This document shows, piece after piece, positions 17,014-25,570 of a stretch of DNA of 64,000 bases; position 1 is the stretch's first letter; every line of letters begins with the position of its first letter. Origin of the DNA: CAZSXU01 sp964610505 (GTDB lineage Bacteria > Arandabacterota > Arandabacteria > JAGLYR01); contig CAZSXU010000014.1 in the NCBI GenBank assembly GCA_964610505.1, forward strand, positions 1-64,000. The letters are read 5' to 3'. Made by a program: the position numbers and the translations under genes. A model generated the notes under the pieces. The model made no database searches, was not told where the DNA came from, and saw only the letters and a program-made list of their open reading frames with translations.

Positions 17014-17590
17014 AACGATCCTCTCTCTGCGACTCCACAAAAAGCAGGGACGATCTCGGATGTGTTCAACCCGGAATACGTGCGGGACGGGCAGGGGTTC
17101 TCCCGCATCCATCTCCATGAGGGTATACGAAACCGGGGCGGCCCGGTTTCGCCCGGATACGAGGAAAGATCCGGGCTCGCCAAGGGATTCTACCGACAGT
17201 TCGCCCGGAACGCAAGCTTGCATTCGGGTAGGGCAACGGAGAAGAAGAGAAACAGGGAGGCCGGCACGTGAGGCCCGCCCCGGATCGAGCTTGCGGTTTT
17301 TTGCCTCAACGGGGCCGTTTTCTCGAGGGGTGGCCGGGGCGCGGTACTTGAGGGCCGGCGTCCGCCCGGCCCCTCCGGACGGCCAACAGAGCCGGAAGGG
17401 TCGCCGGAGCCGGCCGAGCGGCGGAGGTTGGTCTACAGGCCCGAAGGGGACGTGCCGATGGTACGGTAGGATGCAGGCTCAGGGAGAGGGGCGTGCTCAA
17501 CGAAGGCACTTTTGGCCGCGTGGCCCGCCTCTGGCCCCCCTTTTTCTGATCCGCACAGGGTTACCTCTTCCGTCGAAAGGGAGGACGCGA
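17014..17590. promoter_or_regulatory. Divergent promoter region with two palindromic elements
   Basis: 577 nt between the exporter operon and the FIST gene. CGAAACCGGG and CCCGGTTTCG form a perfect 10-bp hairpin with a GCGG loop (17128-17151). A second imperfect palindrome is centred on GCAAGCTTGC (17212-17221) with CCGGAA/TTCGG arms. The right part is GC-rich with no gene seen. I could not identify a known riboswitch. Regulatory signals for both operons must lie here. Confidence 0.45.
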
Positions 17591-18808
17591 ATGCAGCGAA
17601 CACAAACCACTCCTTCGGCCGGAGTCGGCACCAGCACTGCTCTTGACTCCGAACAGGCCGGGGCCGAGGCGGCCAAGACCGCGATGGAACATCTCGAAAG
17701 CGGGTCCTGCGATTTCGTTCTTGTCTTTGGCGGCATGGGCTACGAACACCGCGGTCTACTCCGGGGAGTCCGCTCGGTTACCGGAAACGCGCCGCTGGTC
17801 GGGTGCTCGACCCAGGGAGTCGTCGGCTCCCGGTGGGCGAGGGAATCGCCCAGGGCCGTTGCCGTCATGGCTCTGCGGTCCCGCGATCTCACCTTCACGC
17901 ACGGCGTCTGCGAGGGGCTCAGCCGGGACTCCTATGAGGTTGGACGAAAGATCGGGAGAGATCTCCTTGCCTCGCCTCCCGATCATCCCGTGGTTCTGTT
18001 CTGCGTATATGATCCGCTGACGGGCGTCAACGTCGATCGGCTCCTCGGGGGTCTCGAGAGCGTTCGATCGATCCCCGTCGTCGGCGGTGCGGCCTCTCAG
18101 CCCTGGGGTCGGTTTGTGGAAACGCGGCAGTACTTCGACGGCGAACCGCTTCAGGACGCGGCCGCCTGCGTTCTGGTGTCCGGTGCGGCCACGGCGGAAA
18201 TCGGCGTCACCCATGGAGCGGTTCCGCTGGGGATGGAGGCGACCATCACCCGAGCGGAGGGCAACATCATCTATGAGATCGACGGACGTCCGGCCTACCG
18301 GGCATGGAGAGATCAGGTGTCCGCGCAGGACGACTTTTCCACCGAAGACACCGCGCAATGGGCCATTGGGATTCGCCCGGCGGAGATTCTCCAGGGTGAC
18401 TATGAAGGATGTGTGACGCGTTCTCTGTTCAAGGTGGACCCTGAGTCGGGCAGCATCTACCTCCAGTCGGAAATCCCCGAGGGATCTCGAGTCGTGTTTC
18501 ATCGCCGGACCTTCGAAGCCGTCATCGATCGGGCCGCCCGCATGGGCGAGCGCCTGGGACAGCGAATCGGAGATCGGTCGCCCTATTTCGCACTGAGTTT
18601 CGAGTGCGGCGCGCGGTCGAGTCCCTTCTTAGGACATCCGGGTGCTCTGGATGAGCTCTGCCGGGTCCAGGCCGCCATCGGCGCCGCCAGCGGCGCAGAG
18701 ATACCCTGGCTGGGGATGTACGCCTGGGGTGAAATCGCTCCCCTGGGAGGCCGAAACTACTTTCACAATTACACGTTTCCCGTCTGTGTGCTGCTGCCGG
18801 ATCGGTAG
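17591..18808 (+). CDS. FIST domain sensor protein
   Basis: 405 residues. ATG 17591 follows AAAGGGAGG; the frame is open upstream but without a credible protein. The N-terminal FIST_N domain (about 35-225) has the family's FVLVFGGMGYEH, LVGCSTQGVV and IPVVGGAAS motifs, and the C-terminal FIST_C domain (about 235-400) ends with WLGMYAWGEIAPLGG and YFHNYTFPVCVLL. FIST proteins are cytosolic sensors, thought to bind small ligands such as amino acids, usually acting with a kinase or cyclase. Here a hybrid histidine kinase starts 21 nt (or 3 nt, if the GTG is used) downstream, so the two probably form one signalling unit. Confidence 0.92.
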   Translation: MQRTQTTPSAGVGTSTALDSEQAGAEAAKTAMEHLESGSCDFVLVFGGMGYEHRGLLRGVRSVTGNAPLVGCSTQGVVGSRWARESPRAVAVMALRSRDLTFTHGVCEGLSRDSYEVGRKIGRDLLASPPDHPVVLFCVYDPLTGVNVDRLLGGLESVRSIPVVGGAASQPWGRFVETRQYFDGEPLQDAAACVLVSGAATAEIGVTHGAVPLGMEATITRAEGNIIYEIDGRPAYRAWRDQVSAQDDFSTEDTAQWAIGIRPAEILQGDYEGCVTRSLFKVDPESGSIYLQSEIPEGSRVVFHRRTFEAVIDRAARMGERLGQRIGDRSPYFALSFECGARSSPFLGHPGALDELCRVQAAIGAASGAEIPWLGMYAWGEIAPLGGRNYFHNYTFPVCVLLPDR

Positions 18809-18829
18809 GCGGTGTTTCGGGTACAAACC

Positions 18830-21199
18830 ATGAATCCTTCAGCAAACAAGGTCGAAGTCGAAAGGCTCCAGGCTCAGGTCGAGGATCTCGAGAATCACGC
18901 GAGGGCTCTCCTGGTTGCCGAGCGGCGCGCCTATGAGGCCAAAGTCAGTCTGGGTCGGCAGCTGGAGCTTCTTCAGAAAGTCAACGAACTCGGGAAGATC
19001 CTTTCCGCCACCAGCGGTCCGGCCGACATCCTCAGGCAGGCCATCGAATTCATGGTCAAGGAGTTCTCCTACGAGGCGGGGGCCGTCTTGCTGCTCGACG
19101 GAAGTCTGAAGAAAGCGTCGACGGTGGTGGCGGTCGGCGGAACGGGATCCGCTCCCGAGTCATTTGACGTGAGCCATCTGAAGCGAGAGCAAAGTGTACT
19201 CTGGGCGGCGCTCGCCGAGAACCGTCCGGTCCTGGTCAACGGAAATCTCGAGCCGGGGGATCCCGCTCGGGGTTTCGGTCTGGAAGATCTCTTCGTATTC
19301 CCGTTGGGAGTGGAGAGGTCCATTCCCACCGGGCTCTTCCTCCTGGGCAACACTCCCGACACCGGAGTCTACTACAGGGCGGTCAAGGATAGTGACGTCG
19401 CCCTCCTTTCCAACATTGCGGGACAGATGGCCCTCATGTTGGAAAAGGCCGAACTGTACGAGCACCTCCAGAAGGAAAAGGATGAACTCGAACGGGCGCA
19501 GATGGAACTGCGCAGCGTGAACGAGAGCCTGGAGGCGCGGGTTCGGGAGAAAACACAGGCTCTTCACGTCTCCATGGAAAAGCTCGAGGAGTCGAGGTTC
19601 CAGCTGGAAGAGTACAGCCGGGAACTCGAAGCGCAGGTGGAAGAGCGCACGTTGCGGCTGAGGGAATCCGAGCAGATCTACCGAAGCGTCATGGCCAATT
19701 CCAAGGCCGGCATGGCGGTGTACCGGGATGGATTGATTCTCGAAGTGAATCCGGCTTTGACCGAAATCGTGGGTGAGCACCTGGAGGGCCGCAATCTGTC
19801 CTGCTTCGCTTCACGGGTGGCGGATCCCACGCGGAGAAATGACCTCAACCGGGTTCTGAGCAACGAGCCGTTCGACAACGGCAACGCCGACGGGAGTTTC
19901 GAGGCCCAGGCGAAGCGCGGTGACGAGGAACGGATCTGGAACATCAGTGCCTTTCCGCTGGACTCCGAGAACAGACTGTTCGGGTTGCTCGTGTTGGATA
20001 CCACGGAGTCCCGTCGGGTCGAGGAACAGCTGTTCGGGTCTCAGAAAATGGCGAGTCTCGGCAACCTGGCTGGCGGAATCGCTCACGAGTTCAACAACAT
20101 TCTGGTGGGCATTCTGGGGAATGCATCGCTGCTCAAGACCCGCATTCCGGAGGAGAGCGGGTCGGGAAGCCTTGTCGATACGATTGAGAGTTCTGCGCTC
20201 CGGGCCGCCGAACTGGTGCAGCAGCTCCTGGGATTCGCCCGAAAAGGCAAGTACCGATCCGAATCGATGGATCTCAATGCGGTGGTCAGGGACACCCTGG
20301 AACTGGCCCTCCGTTCCTTCGGTCCGGGCATCGACATTCGAATGGATCTGGTGCCCGAGGTGTGTCCGGTGGAGGGAGACGCGACTCAGATCCAGCAGGT
20401 TGTTATGAATCTGGCCCTGAACGCGAAGGAGGCGATCGGAGAGAGCGGTGTTCTCGTGGCGAAGACCCGGTTGCTGACCCTCAACGAAGAGGAGGCCCGA
20501 ACCATTCCAGGCTTGCATGCGGGCCGCTGGGCGAAAATCGAGATTCAGGACACGGGTCCCGGCATCGATGAAAACACGAGGCGGGTAATCTTCGAACCTT
20601 TCTTCTCCACGAAGGGCTCCGGGGCGACGGGGCTCGGCCTGCCCATGGTATACGGAATCGTCACCAACCACGGGGGGGCGGTCGACGTTCGGAGCGAGCC
20701 CGGAAAGGGAACGTCGATGCTCGTTTATCTCCCCCTGGCGGGGCCGAAGGACCGGTCGGCCCCCTCGGCGAAAGAGAATCGAGTTCGGCCGAAGGCCAGC
20801 ATTCTGGTGGTCGACGACGAGGAGATTCTCCGGCGGATGTGCCGGGATGCGCTGACCGAGTTTGGGTATGACGTTCACACGGTCGGAAGCGGGGACGCGG
20901 CCTGCGAGTACATTCGCACAGGACACTCGGCCGATCTCACGCTTCTCGATCTGGCCATGCCAGGGAAGAAGGCGGAGGACACCTTCCGGGAGCTTCGTCG
21001 GATGTGCCCGAAGATGAAGATCGTCATCTGTTCCGGAAGCGACGAAAGCGAGTGGCCCGAATCACTTTCGAAGGCCGCGGTACACGGGTCCTTCTCAAAG
21101 CCCTTCACTTGCCATGAACTCCGGGCCGCCGTTGAGCACGCGCTTTCGGACGCCTCGGTTCCCCAAACCGAGCCGACGTTGCTCAAAGACTCGTCCTAG
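18830..21199 (+). CDS. Hybrid histidine kinase (GAF-PAS-HisKA-HATPase-REC)
   Basis: 789 residues from ATG 18830 (an in-frame GTG at 18812 would add six). Order: coiled coil (about 5-55), GAF-like sensor (about 55-205), coiled coil (about 205-275), PAS (about 280-395), HisKA with phospho-acceptor His419 in GGIAHEFNNIL, HATPase with N box NLALNAKEAI, G1 DTGPGID and G2 GATGLGL, then a C-terminal receiver with ILVVDDE, acceptor Asp707 in LLDLAMPG and Lys757 in SKPF. There is no membrane segment, so it is cytosolic. The FIST protein encoded just before it is the probable input partner. No separate response regulator is adjacent, so a phosphorelay to an unlinked protein is likely. Confidence 0.93.
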   Translation: MNPSANKVEVERLQAQVEDLENHARALLVAERRAYEAKVSLGRQLELLQKVNELGKILSATSGPADILRQAIEFMVKEFSYEAGAVLLLDGSLKKASTVVAVGGTGSAPESFDVSHLKREQSVLWAALAENRPVLVNGNLEPGDPARGFGLEDLFVFPLGVERSIPTGLFLLGNTPDTGVYYRAVKDSDVALLSNIAGQMALMLEKAELYEHLQKEKDELERAQMELRSVNESLEARVREKTQALHVSMEKLEESRFQLEEYSRELEAQVEERTLRLRESEQIYRSVMANSKAGMAVYRDGLILEVNPALTEIVGEHLEGRNLSCFASRVADPTRRNDLNRVLSNEPFDNGNADGSFEAQAKRGDEERIWNISAFPLDSENRLFGLLVLDTTESRRVEEQLFGSQKMASLGNLAGGIAHEFNNILVGILGNASLLKTRIPEESGSGSLVDTIESSALRAAELVQQLLGFARKGKYRSESMDLNAVVRDTLELALRSFGPGIDIRMDLVPEVCPVEGDATQIQQVVMNLALNAKEAIGESGVLVAKTRLLTLNEEEARTIPGLHAGRWAKIEIQDTGPGIDENTRRVIFEPFFSTKGSGATGLGLPMVYGIVTNHGGAVDVRSEPGKGTSMLVYLPLAGPKDRSAPSAKENRVRPKASILVVDDEEILRRMCRDALTEFGYDVHTVGSGDAACEYIRTGHSADLTLLDLAMPGKKAEDTFRELRRMCPKMKIVICSGSDESEWPESLSKAAVHGSFSKPFTCHELRAAVEHALSDASVPQTEPTLLKDSS

Positions 21200-21205
21200 C
21201 TGCGT

Positions 21206-22957
21206 CTACCCTCCGCCGTCCTGCAATCTCCCGGGAACCGGGATCTCGGCCTCCATCTTCGACACGCCGAGCGACAGCCGCCCGACATTGATGGGGGTCC
21301 GGAGAACGGCCTGGTGGAAGCCTCCCGGTGGATCCGCCAGGTCCATATCGAACCTCCTCTCCAGGACCGTCCACAGAAAGCGGTTGATCCGCATGGGAGA
21401 ACGCAGGATCAGGCAGCGGCGTCCCTTCCGGAGTTCTTCGACCAAGAAGTCCGACACGTCGTGCGCCTCTTGCTCCAAACGATCCTCATTCATCATGAGC
21501 GCCGACTCGTCGAGACTTCCCAGGTGGGCGGCCATTTCCGCGGGAAACGATACGAGGACGCGGGGTTGCCCCCGGGCCATGAAGTGGTATTCCGTCGAGG
21601 CGCGTGCGAAACCGGTGCAGACGATGATGTCGTAGGGACGGGTCAGCGCTTCCGCGTGTTCGGCGATCTCTCGGTCACCGGCCCGCCGGTTGGATCCGTA
21701 GTAGGGAACGAGGGTCAGCAGGGACAGTGTGGTGAACAGGGCAAGCGCCGCAGCGGCCACCGCACGCCTTCTCATTCGCAATCCGCCGGCGGTGAGCAGA
21801 ATGAGAAACACCGGATAGACGACCGTGTCCGTACGACCCACGGCGTACACGGGCTGAACGACCCAGGAATAGAGAAACGGGAGGAAGAGGGGAACGATGA
21901 ACGCGAGAGCCGGTAATTGCCCGCGCAGGGAGGTGGGTTCGCTTCGGTCGTTCGCTCCGCCGCGGCGTGGCGCGATTCCCATGATCAGAAACGCCAGGGC
22001 CAGAAGAGGAGACCACACCCGGGCCCAGGCCAGCCCGCCGAGGTCCGTGTAAGACGGCAGGAAGCCTCCGGGTACGAAGGCTTCCAGGGTTCGATACAGG
22101 GCGGCCCACGGCGGATAGGTGCTCCAGAAAAACTCGAACCAGCTGTAGTGCGTAGGGTTGCGAAGCTGCTGGTAAAGCACCGGTAGCCACGGCACGACCA
22201 GGAGCGGGATGATGGCCTGCCAGAGCAGCCATCGGCGGAAGGTCGTGGAAGGCCGGCGCACGCCCCACCAGAGGAGCGCGGCCGAGATCCACACGAAGAT
22301 TCCGACGTTGTGCGTGTGAACACAACACACGGCGATCGCCAGGTAGGCGGCCAAGGCGCCGCGTCCCCCCCGGCGGAGGAACCTCAGGGCCGACCAGAAC
22401 AGAAGGACCGTGAGAAACGGCAGGAGCGAATACATTCGCACTTCCCGAGCATAGTAGATCGCCAGGGGAGCGACGGTGATGAGGCCCGAGGCCCACAGAC
22501 CGGCCTTTCGCCCCGAGATTTCCCGGCCGAGGAGGTAGGTGGCGGGGATCAGGAGAGTTCCGAAGACGGCGGACAGAGATTTCACGGCCAGCGATCCCAT
22601 CCCGAAGACCTGAATCCAGAAGTGGAGGATGAGGTAGTAGAGAATCGGAGAGGAATCCAGGCGAAGGCGTTGGACGATTCCGGGAAGACTCTCGGCTGCG
22701 ATGATGACGGAGTTGGACTCGTCGAGCCAGAGTCCCATTCCGCCGAGCCCGAAAAAGCGAAGCAGCGCGCCCGCCGCCGTGAAAATCGCCACCGCAGCGA
22801 GTGCGCGTTCACGATCTCGGTGATCCGCAGTCTCTTGCACTGCCCGCTCCGTTCGACGGAATCTCAGGGGCAGGGGTATCGTCCCCGGATCGGAAGCATG
22901 AGCCCCCCGCCGTCGCGCCGGGCCGGCGGGGACCGTGTGTGAATCTTTCGCGCTCAC
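21206..22957 (-). CDS. GT-C membrane glycosyltransferase (ArnT/PMT-like)
   Basis: 583 residues with about 11 membrane helices. The first helix is followed by GLWLDESNS, the acidic motif of the GT39/GT83-like GT-C fold, and then DSSPILYYLILHFWIQVFG and KSLSAVFGTLLIPATYLLGR, which are typical of polyprenyl-phosphate-sugar-dependent transferases. YYAREVRMYSLL is another family signature. A C-terminal soluble domain follows (about 450-583). It should transfer a sugar from a lipid-linked donor on the periplasmic side. The stop lies 6 nt from the end of the convergent histidine kinase gene. The first about 45 residues are charged, so the true start may be later. Confidence 0.88.
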   Translation of the reverse strand: MSAKDSHTVPAGPARRRGAHASDPGTIPLPLRFRRTERAVQETADHRDRERALAAVAIFTAAGALLRFFGLGGMGLWLDESNSVIIAAESLPGIVQRLRLDSSPILYYLILHFWIQVFGMGSLAVKSLSAVFGTLLIPATYLLGREISGRKAGLWASGLITVAPLAIYYAREVRMYSLLPFLTVLLFWSALRFLRRGGRGALAAYLAIAVCCVHTHNVGIFVWISAALLWWGVRRPSTTFRRWLLWQAIIPLLVVPWLPVLYQQLRNPTHYSWFEFFWSTYPPWAALYRTLEAFVPGGFLPSYTDLGGLAWARVWSPLLALAFLIMGIAPRRGGANDRSEPTSLRGQLPALAFIVPLFLPFLYSWVVQPVYAVGRTDTVVYPVFLILLTAGGLRMRRRAVAAAALALFTTLSLLTLVPYYGSNRRAGDREIAEHAEALTRPYDIIVCTGFARASTEYHFMARGQPRVLVSFPAEMAAHLGSLDESALMMNEDRLEQEAHDVSDFLVEELRKGRRCLILRSPMRINRFLWTVLERRFDMDLADPPGGFHQAVLRTPINVGRLSLGVSKMEAEIPVPGRLQDGGG

Positions 22958-23173
22958 TGGATTCGGATAAAAAGCGCGGAATCCAAGTACGGGCGACTGT
23001 TGAAGAAGTGATCTTCGCGGTCCAAGGGTTCGTCGTGACGGTCCGCGTCCGGTGTGAGGGGGTGTTCAACAGCCCTCCGGCCCCGTCAAACAGGTCAAGG
23101 GTAACATAGACGGACGGTGGAAAGCCAGCTTTCGAGCTTTCCGGGGAATGCGGAGGCGGAAACAACACGGGGG

Positions 23174-24469
23174 TCAATCTCCACGACCGTCGACGACATC
23201 CTCCAGGTGTTTCTTCAGTCCTGCGAAGCGTTCCTCAAACTGGGGCGGAATTCCCTGGGAGAGTGCCCGAGCCACCTGTGAGAGGGCTTCTTGGGGTTTG
23301 CCCCGGGCGGAGGTGATGAGGGCCAGGTAGTACGAGAAGGTAGCCATTGTCCCCGGGTCGCCGGGAAAACCGCAGGATTGACAGATCGAGTGGAGGGCGG
23401 CCTCGGCGTTGTCCAGGCTCCGCTCGTGCCGGAGGCAGAATTCCACGAAAGCCACGCGCCGCGCCGGGTTTCGGGAGTCGGTGGCGTAAGCGGCCTGGAA
23501 GGCCTTCTCGGCATTGTCCAAGTCGCCGGCCGCCTCGTGCGCGGTTGCGAAGAGATGCCACAGGTCGGGCGTGCCGTCGGGAATGGAGGTCCGCAGTTTC
23601 TCCAGCTCGGTCAGGGCTTTCTCGGGACGGTTGCGATGAATGTGGATCCCCGCCATGGACAGTCTCAGGGCGTATTCTCCCGCCGGGATCTCTTCGATTC
23701 CCGCGGCCAGGATCTCGAGGGCCTCGCGATCTTTGTTCTCGATCGAATCGAGGATGGCCCCCAGGGAGAGCCGGGCATCCTGTCGTCGCGGGTCGCGTTG
23801 GAGCGCTTTCTGATAGGCTCTGCGAGCTTCGGCGGAGCGCCCGGCCATTTCGAGCGCCTTACCCCATTGTTCGTAGGTGATGGCCGATTGGGGCCGCTCA
23901 TGCGTGGCCCGCTCGAGTTCCTCGGCGGCCGTTTCGAAGTCTCCCTCGATCAGGCTCATGAATCCCTTCTGGAAGTGGGCGCCGTAGGACCGAGCCTCCT
24001 CGGCGTCTTCGGGTCCCAGGGTATGGAGTGCCTGTTCGAACTCGATGATCTCTTGCGTGACTTCTTCCTCCCGAAGCTCCTCCTGCATCTGTTCTTCGTA
24101 CTGCTGGTGCGACGCCTGGATATCGGATTTGACCCGGGCCCCAATAGCGGCCTCCAGCTCTCGAAGCTGCTCGTCGTACTTCCCCGGGTGTTCACGGGCG
24201 AAGTTGTGGGCGATCTCCAGCTGCTCCCGGGCGACGTCGGGCTCGCCGTCCTCCAGATGCTCGCCGATGAGACGGACGAATTCCCGAATCACGCGGTCGT
24301 CGGCCTGTTCCATCTTTGCTTTGAGCCGCGGGGCGGCGTCGGGATCCTTCTTCTCGCACTTTCGGAGGGCGGACCGATAGGCTTGCGCGGCACCCGCGAA
24401 GTCCTCCTGCTCCAGCAACCGATCGCCCTTGGCTTCGAGCTTCTCAAATGAACTTCCAAAGAGACCCAT
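23174..24469 (-). CDS. TPR repeat protein
   Basis: 431 residues. ATG 24469 is chosen because GGAGGG precedes it and because the protein then begins MGLFGSSFEKLEAKGDRLLE, as TPR proteins of this sort do; the longer frame adds an implausible 46 residues. A helical N-terminal half (about 10-170), very rich in Glu, is followed by several tetratricopeptide repeats (about 180-400). No signal peptide is seen, so it should be cytosolic. TPR arrays bind partner proteins; the partner is unknown. It stands alone between a glycosyltransferase and a divergent methyltransferase. Confidence 0.85.
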   Translation of the reverse strand: MGLFGSSFEKLEAKGDRLLEQEDFAGAAQAYRSALRKCEKKDPDAAPRLKAKMEQADDRVIREFVRLIGEHLEDGEPDVAREQLEIAHNFAREHPGKYDEQLRELEAAIGARVKSDIQASHQQYEEQMQEELREEEVTQEIIEFEQALHTLGPEDAEEARSYGAHFQKGFMSLIEGDFETAAEELERATHERPQSAITYEQWGKALEMAGRSAEARRAYQKALQRDPRRQDARLSLGAILDSIENKDREALEILAAGIEEIPAGEYALRLSMAGIHIHRNRPEKALTELEKLRTSIPDGTPDLWHLFATAHEAAGDLDNAEKAFQAAYATDSRNPARRVAFVEFCLRHERSLDNAEAALHSICQSCGFPGDPGTMATFSYYLALITSARGKPQEALSQVARALSQGIPPQFEERFAGLKKHLEDVVDGRGD

Positions 24470-24526
24470 GAGAACCCTCCGTATGGATTTGCGTGATACG
24501 TAGATTCTAGTGTGCGAAGAAGGATC

Positions 24527-24644
24527 CGTAAATCGTAAATCGAGCGGGTTTGAGAATGAACGGCCGGGGGCTGCAAGGGGGTACCGTTTCGCAATCCGCT
24601 GCTGCATGCAGGCGTATTGGATACGGGATGAGGGATGGCGGGTG
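24527..24644. repeat. Two short-period intergenic repeats
   Basis: CGTAAATCGTAAATCG at 24527-24542 is a direct duplication of CGTAAAT. A run of related units (GGATACG, GGATGAG, GGATGGCG, GGTGACG) lies at about 24618-24646. Both are in the divergent spacer between the TPR and methyltransferase genes. Confidence 0.5.
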
Positions 24645-24753
24645 ACGTCTCCGGGAACACTCCGTAATTGTCACGAGACCGTTGAACGCGTATGATGGGC
24701 GGGGAAGACATGGAGAGGAAGACCCGCAATCTCCCGTTTCAGCGTGACCGGCG

Positions 24754-25440
24754 ATGAGTGAGCGACCCAGCAGATTCGACTTCGGAGACTCGGCCGCTTC
24801 GTACGACGAGTGGTACGGCACAAGCCTCGGCCGCACCTATGATCTCTATGAAAAGCGAGCGATCGAACGAGTGCTTCCGGACCCGGCCACCGGGAATCGG
24901 TTGCTCGACATCGGCTGCGGGACCGGGCATTGGAGCGCCTTTTTCAGCCGGAGCGGCTTTGTCGTGAACGGGGTGGACGTCTCTCCGGAGATGATCGAGA
25001 TTGCCCGCCGGAGGCGCATCCACAACGCATCCTTTGAGGTAGCCGACGCCCACGCGCTTCCCCTTGAAGACGGGCGCTTTGACGTCACCGTGGCCATTAC
25101 AGCCCTTGAGTTTGTTCGCAACGCCGAGGTGGTGGTTCGGGAAATGGCGCGCTGCACCCGTCGCCCCGGCGGGGTTCTGCTGGTCGGCGTGCTCAATGCG
25201 TTGGCCGCCGTCAACGTAGGGAGAAAGGCGGATGCGCGGCCGCCCTACGTGGATGCGCGGTTCTTCTCGCCGGAGGAGTTGAAAGCGCTCCTGGTTCCCT
25301 TTGGAAAGACCCGGGTCGCGGCTACCACGTTCGTCCCTCGCTCAGCGTGGGCCGTGCCGCTCGCTCCGCTTACGGATCTTCTAGGCCGCGTTTTCGGAAC
25401 CCCGCACGGCGCGTTCGTCGTAGGGCAGGTCCTGCTATAG
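24754..25440 (+). CDS. Class I SAM-dependent methyltransferase
   Basis: 228 residues with the Rossmann-fold methyltransferase motifs in order: LLDIGCGTGHWS (motif I, about 50-61), NGVDVSPEM (motif II acidic), VADAHALPLEDGRFDV (motifs III-IV) and RRPGGVLLVGVL. This is the Methyltransf_11/UbiE-like group; the substrate cannot be told. The N-terminus FDFGDSAASYDEWYGTSLG resembles small-molecule methyltransferases. It is monocistronic, ends before a strong hairpin, and is convergent with the C25 protease. Confidence 0.85.
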   Translation: MSERPSRFDFGDSAASYDEWYGTSLGRTYDLYEKRAIERVLPDPATGNRLLDIGCGTGHWSAFFSRSGFVVNGVDVSPEMIEIARRRRIHNASFEVADAHALPLEDGRFDVTVAITALEFVRNAEVVVREMARCTRRPGGVLLVGVLNALAAVNVGRKADARPPYVDARFFSPEELKALLVPFGKTRVAATTFVPRSAWAVPLAPLTDLLGRVFGTPHGAFVVGQVLL

Positions 25441-25514
25441 GTTCTGCGCTTGACAGGCTTCCAACGCTCTTCTTCGGAATCGGCCGTCTACTCTCGAATT
25501 CCTTGTTTTCCCGC

Positions 25515-25548
25515 AGAGAGGGGTTCGGCTTCAGCCGAACCCCTCTCT
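25515..25548. terminator. Perfect 16-bp hairpin between convergent genes
   Basis: AGAGAGGGGTTCGGCT (25515-25530), loop TC, AGCCGAACCCCTCTCT (25533-25548). It lies between the ends of the methyltransferase (+) and C25 protease (-) genes. There is no long T-run on either side, but its position and strength make a two-way terminator likely. Confidence 0.75.
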
Positions 25549-25570
25549 CTGCTGGCAGGTCCATCAGCAC

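Noticed and set aside
17161..17181. GAGGAAAGATCCGGGCTCG resembles the conserved GAGGAAAGTCCGGGCT of RNase P RNA
   Set aside because: One extra base and none of the other conserved parts (P4 partner, ACAGAAA, GGTGAAA-type segments) are found within 400 nt on either side.
17281..17590. Possible cobalamin or c-di-GMP riboswitch before the FIST gene
   Set aside because: No conserved box of either class could be found.
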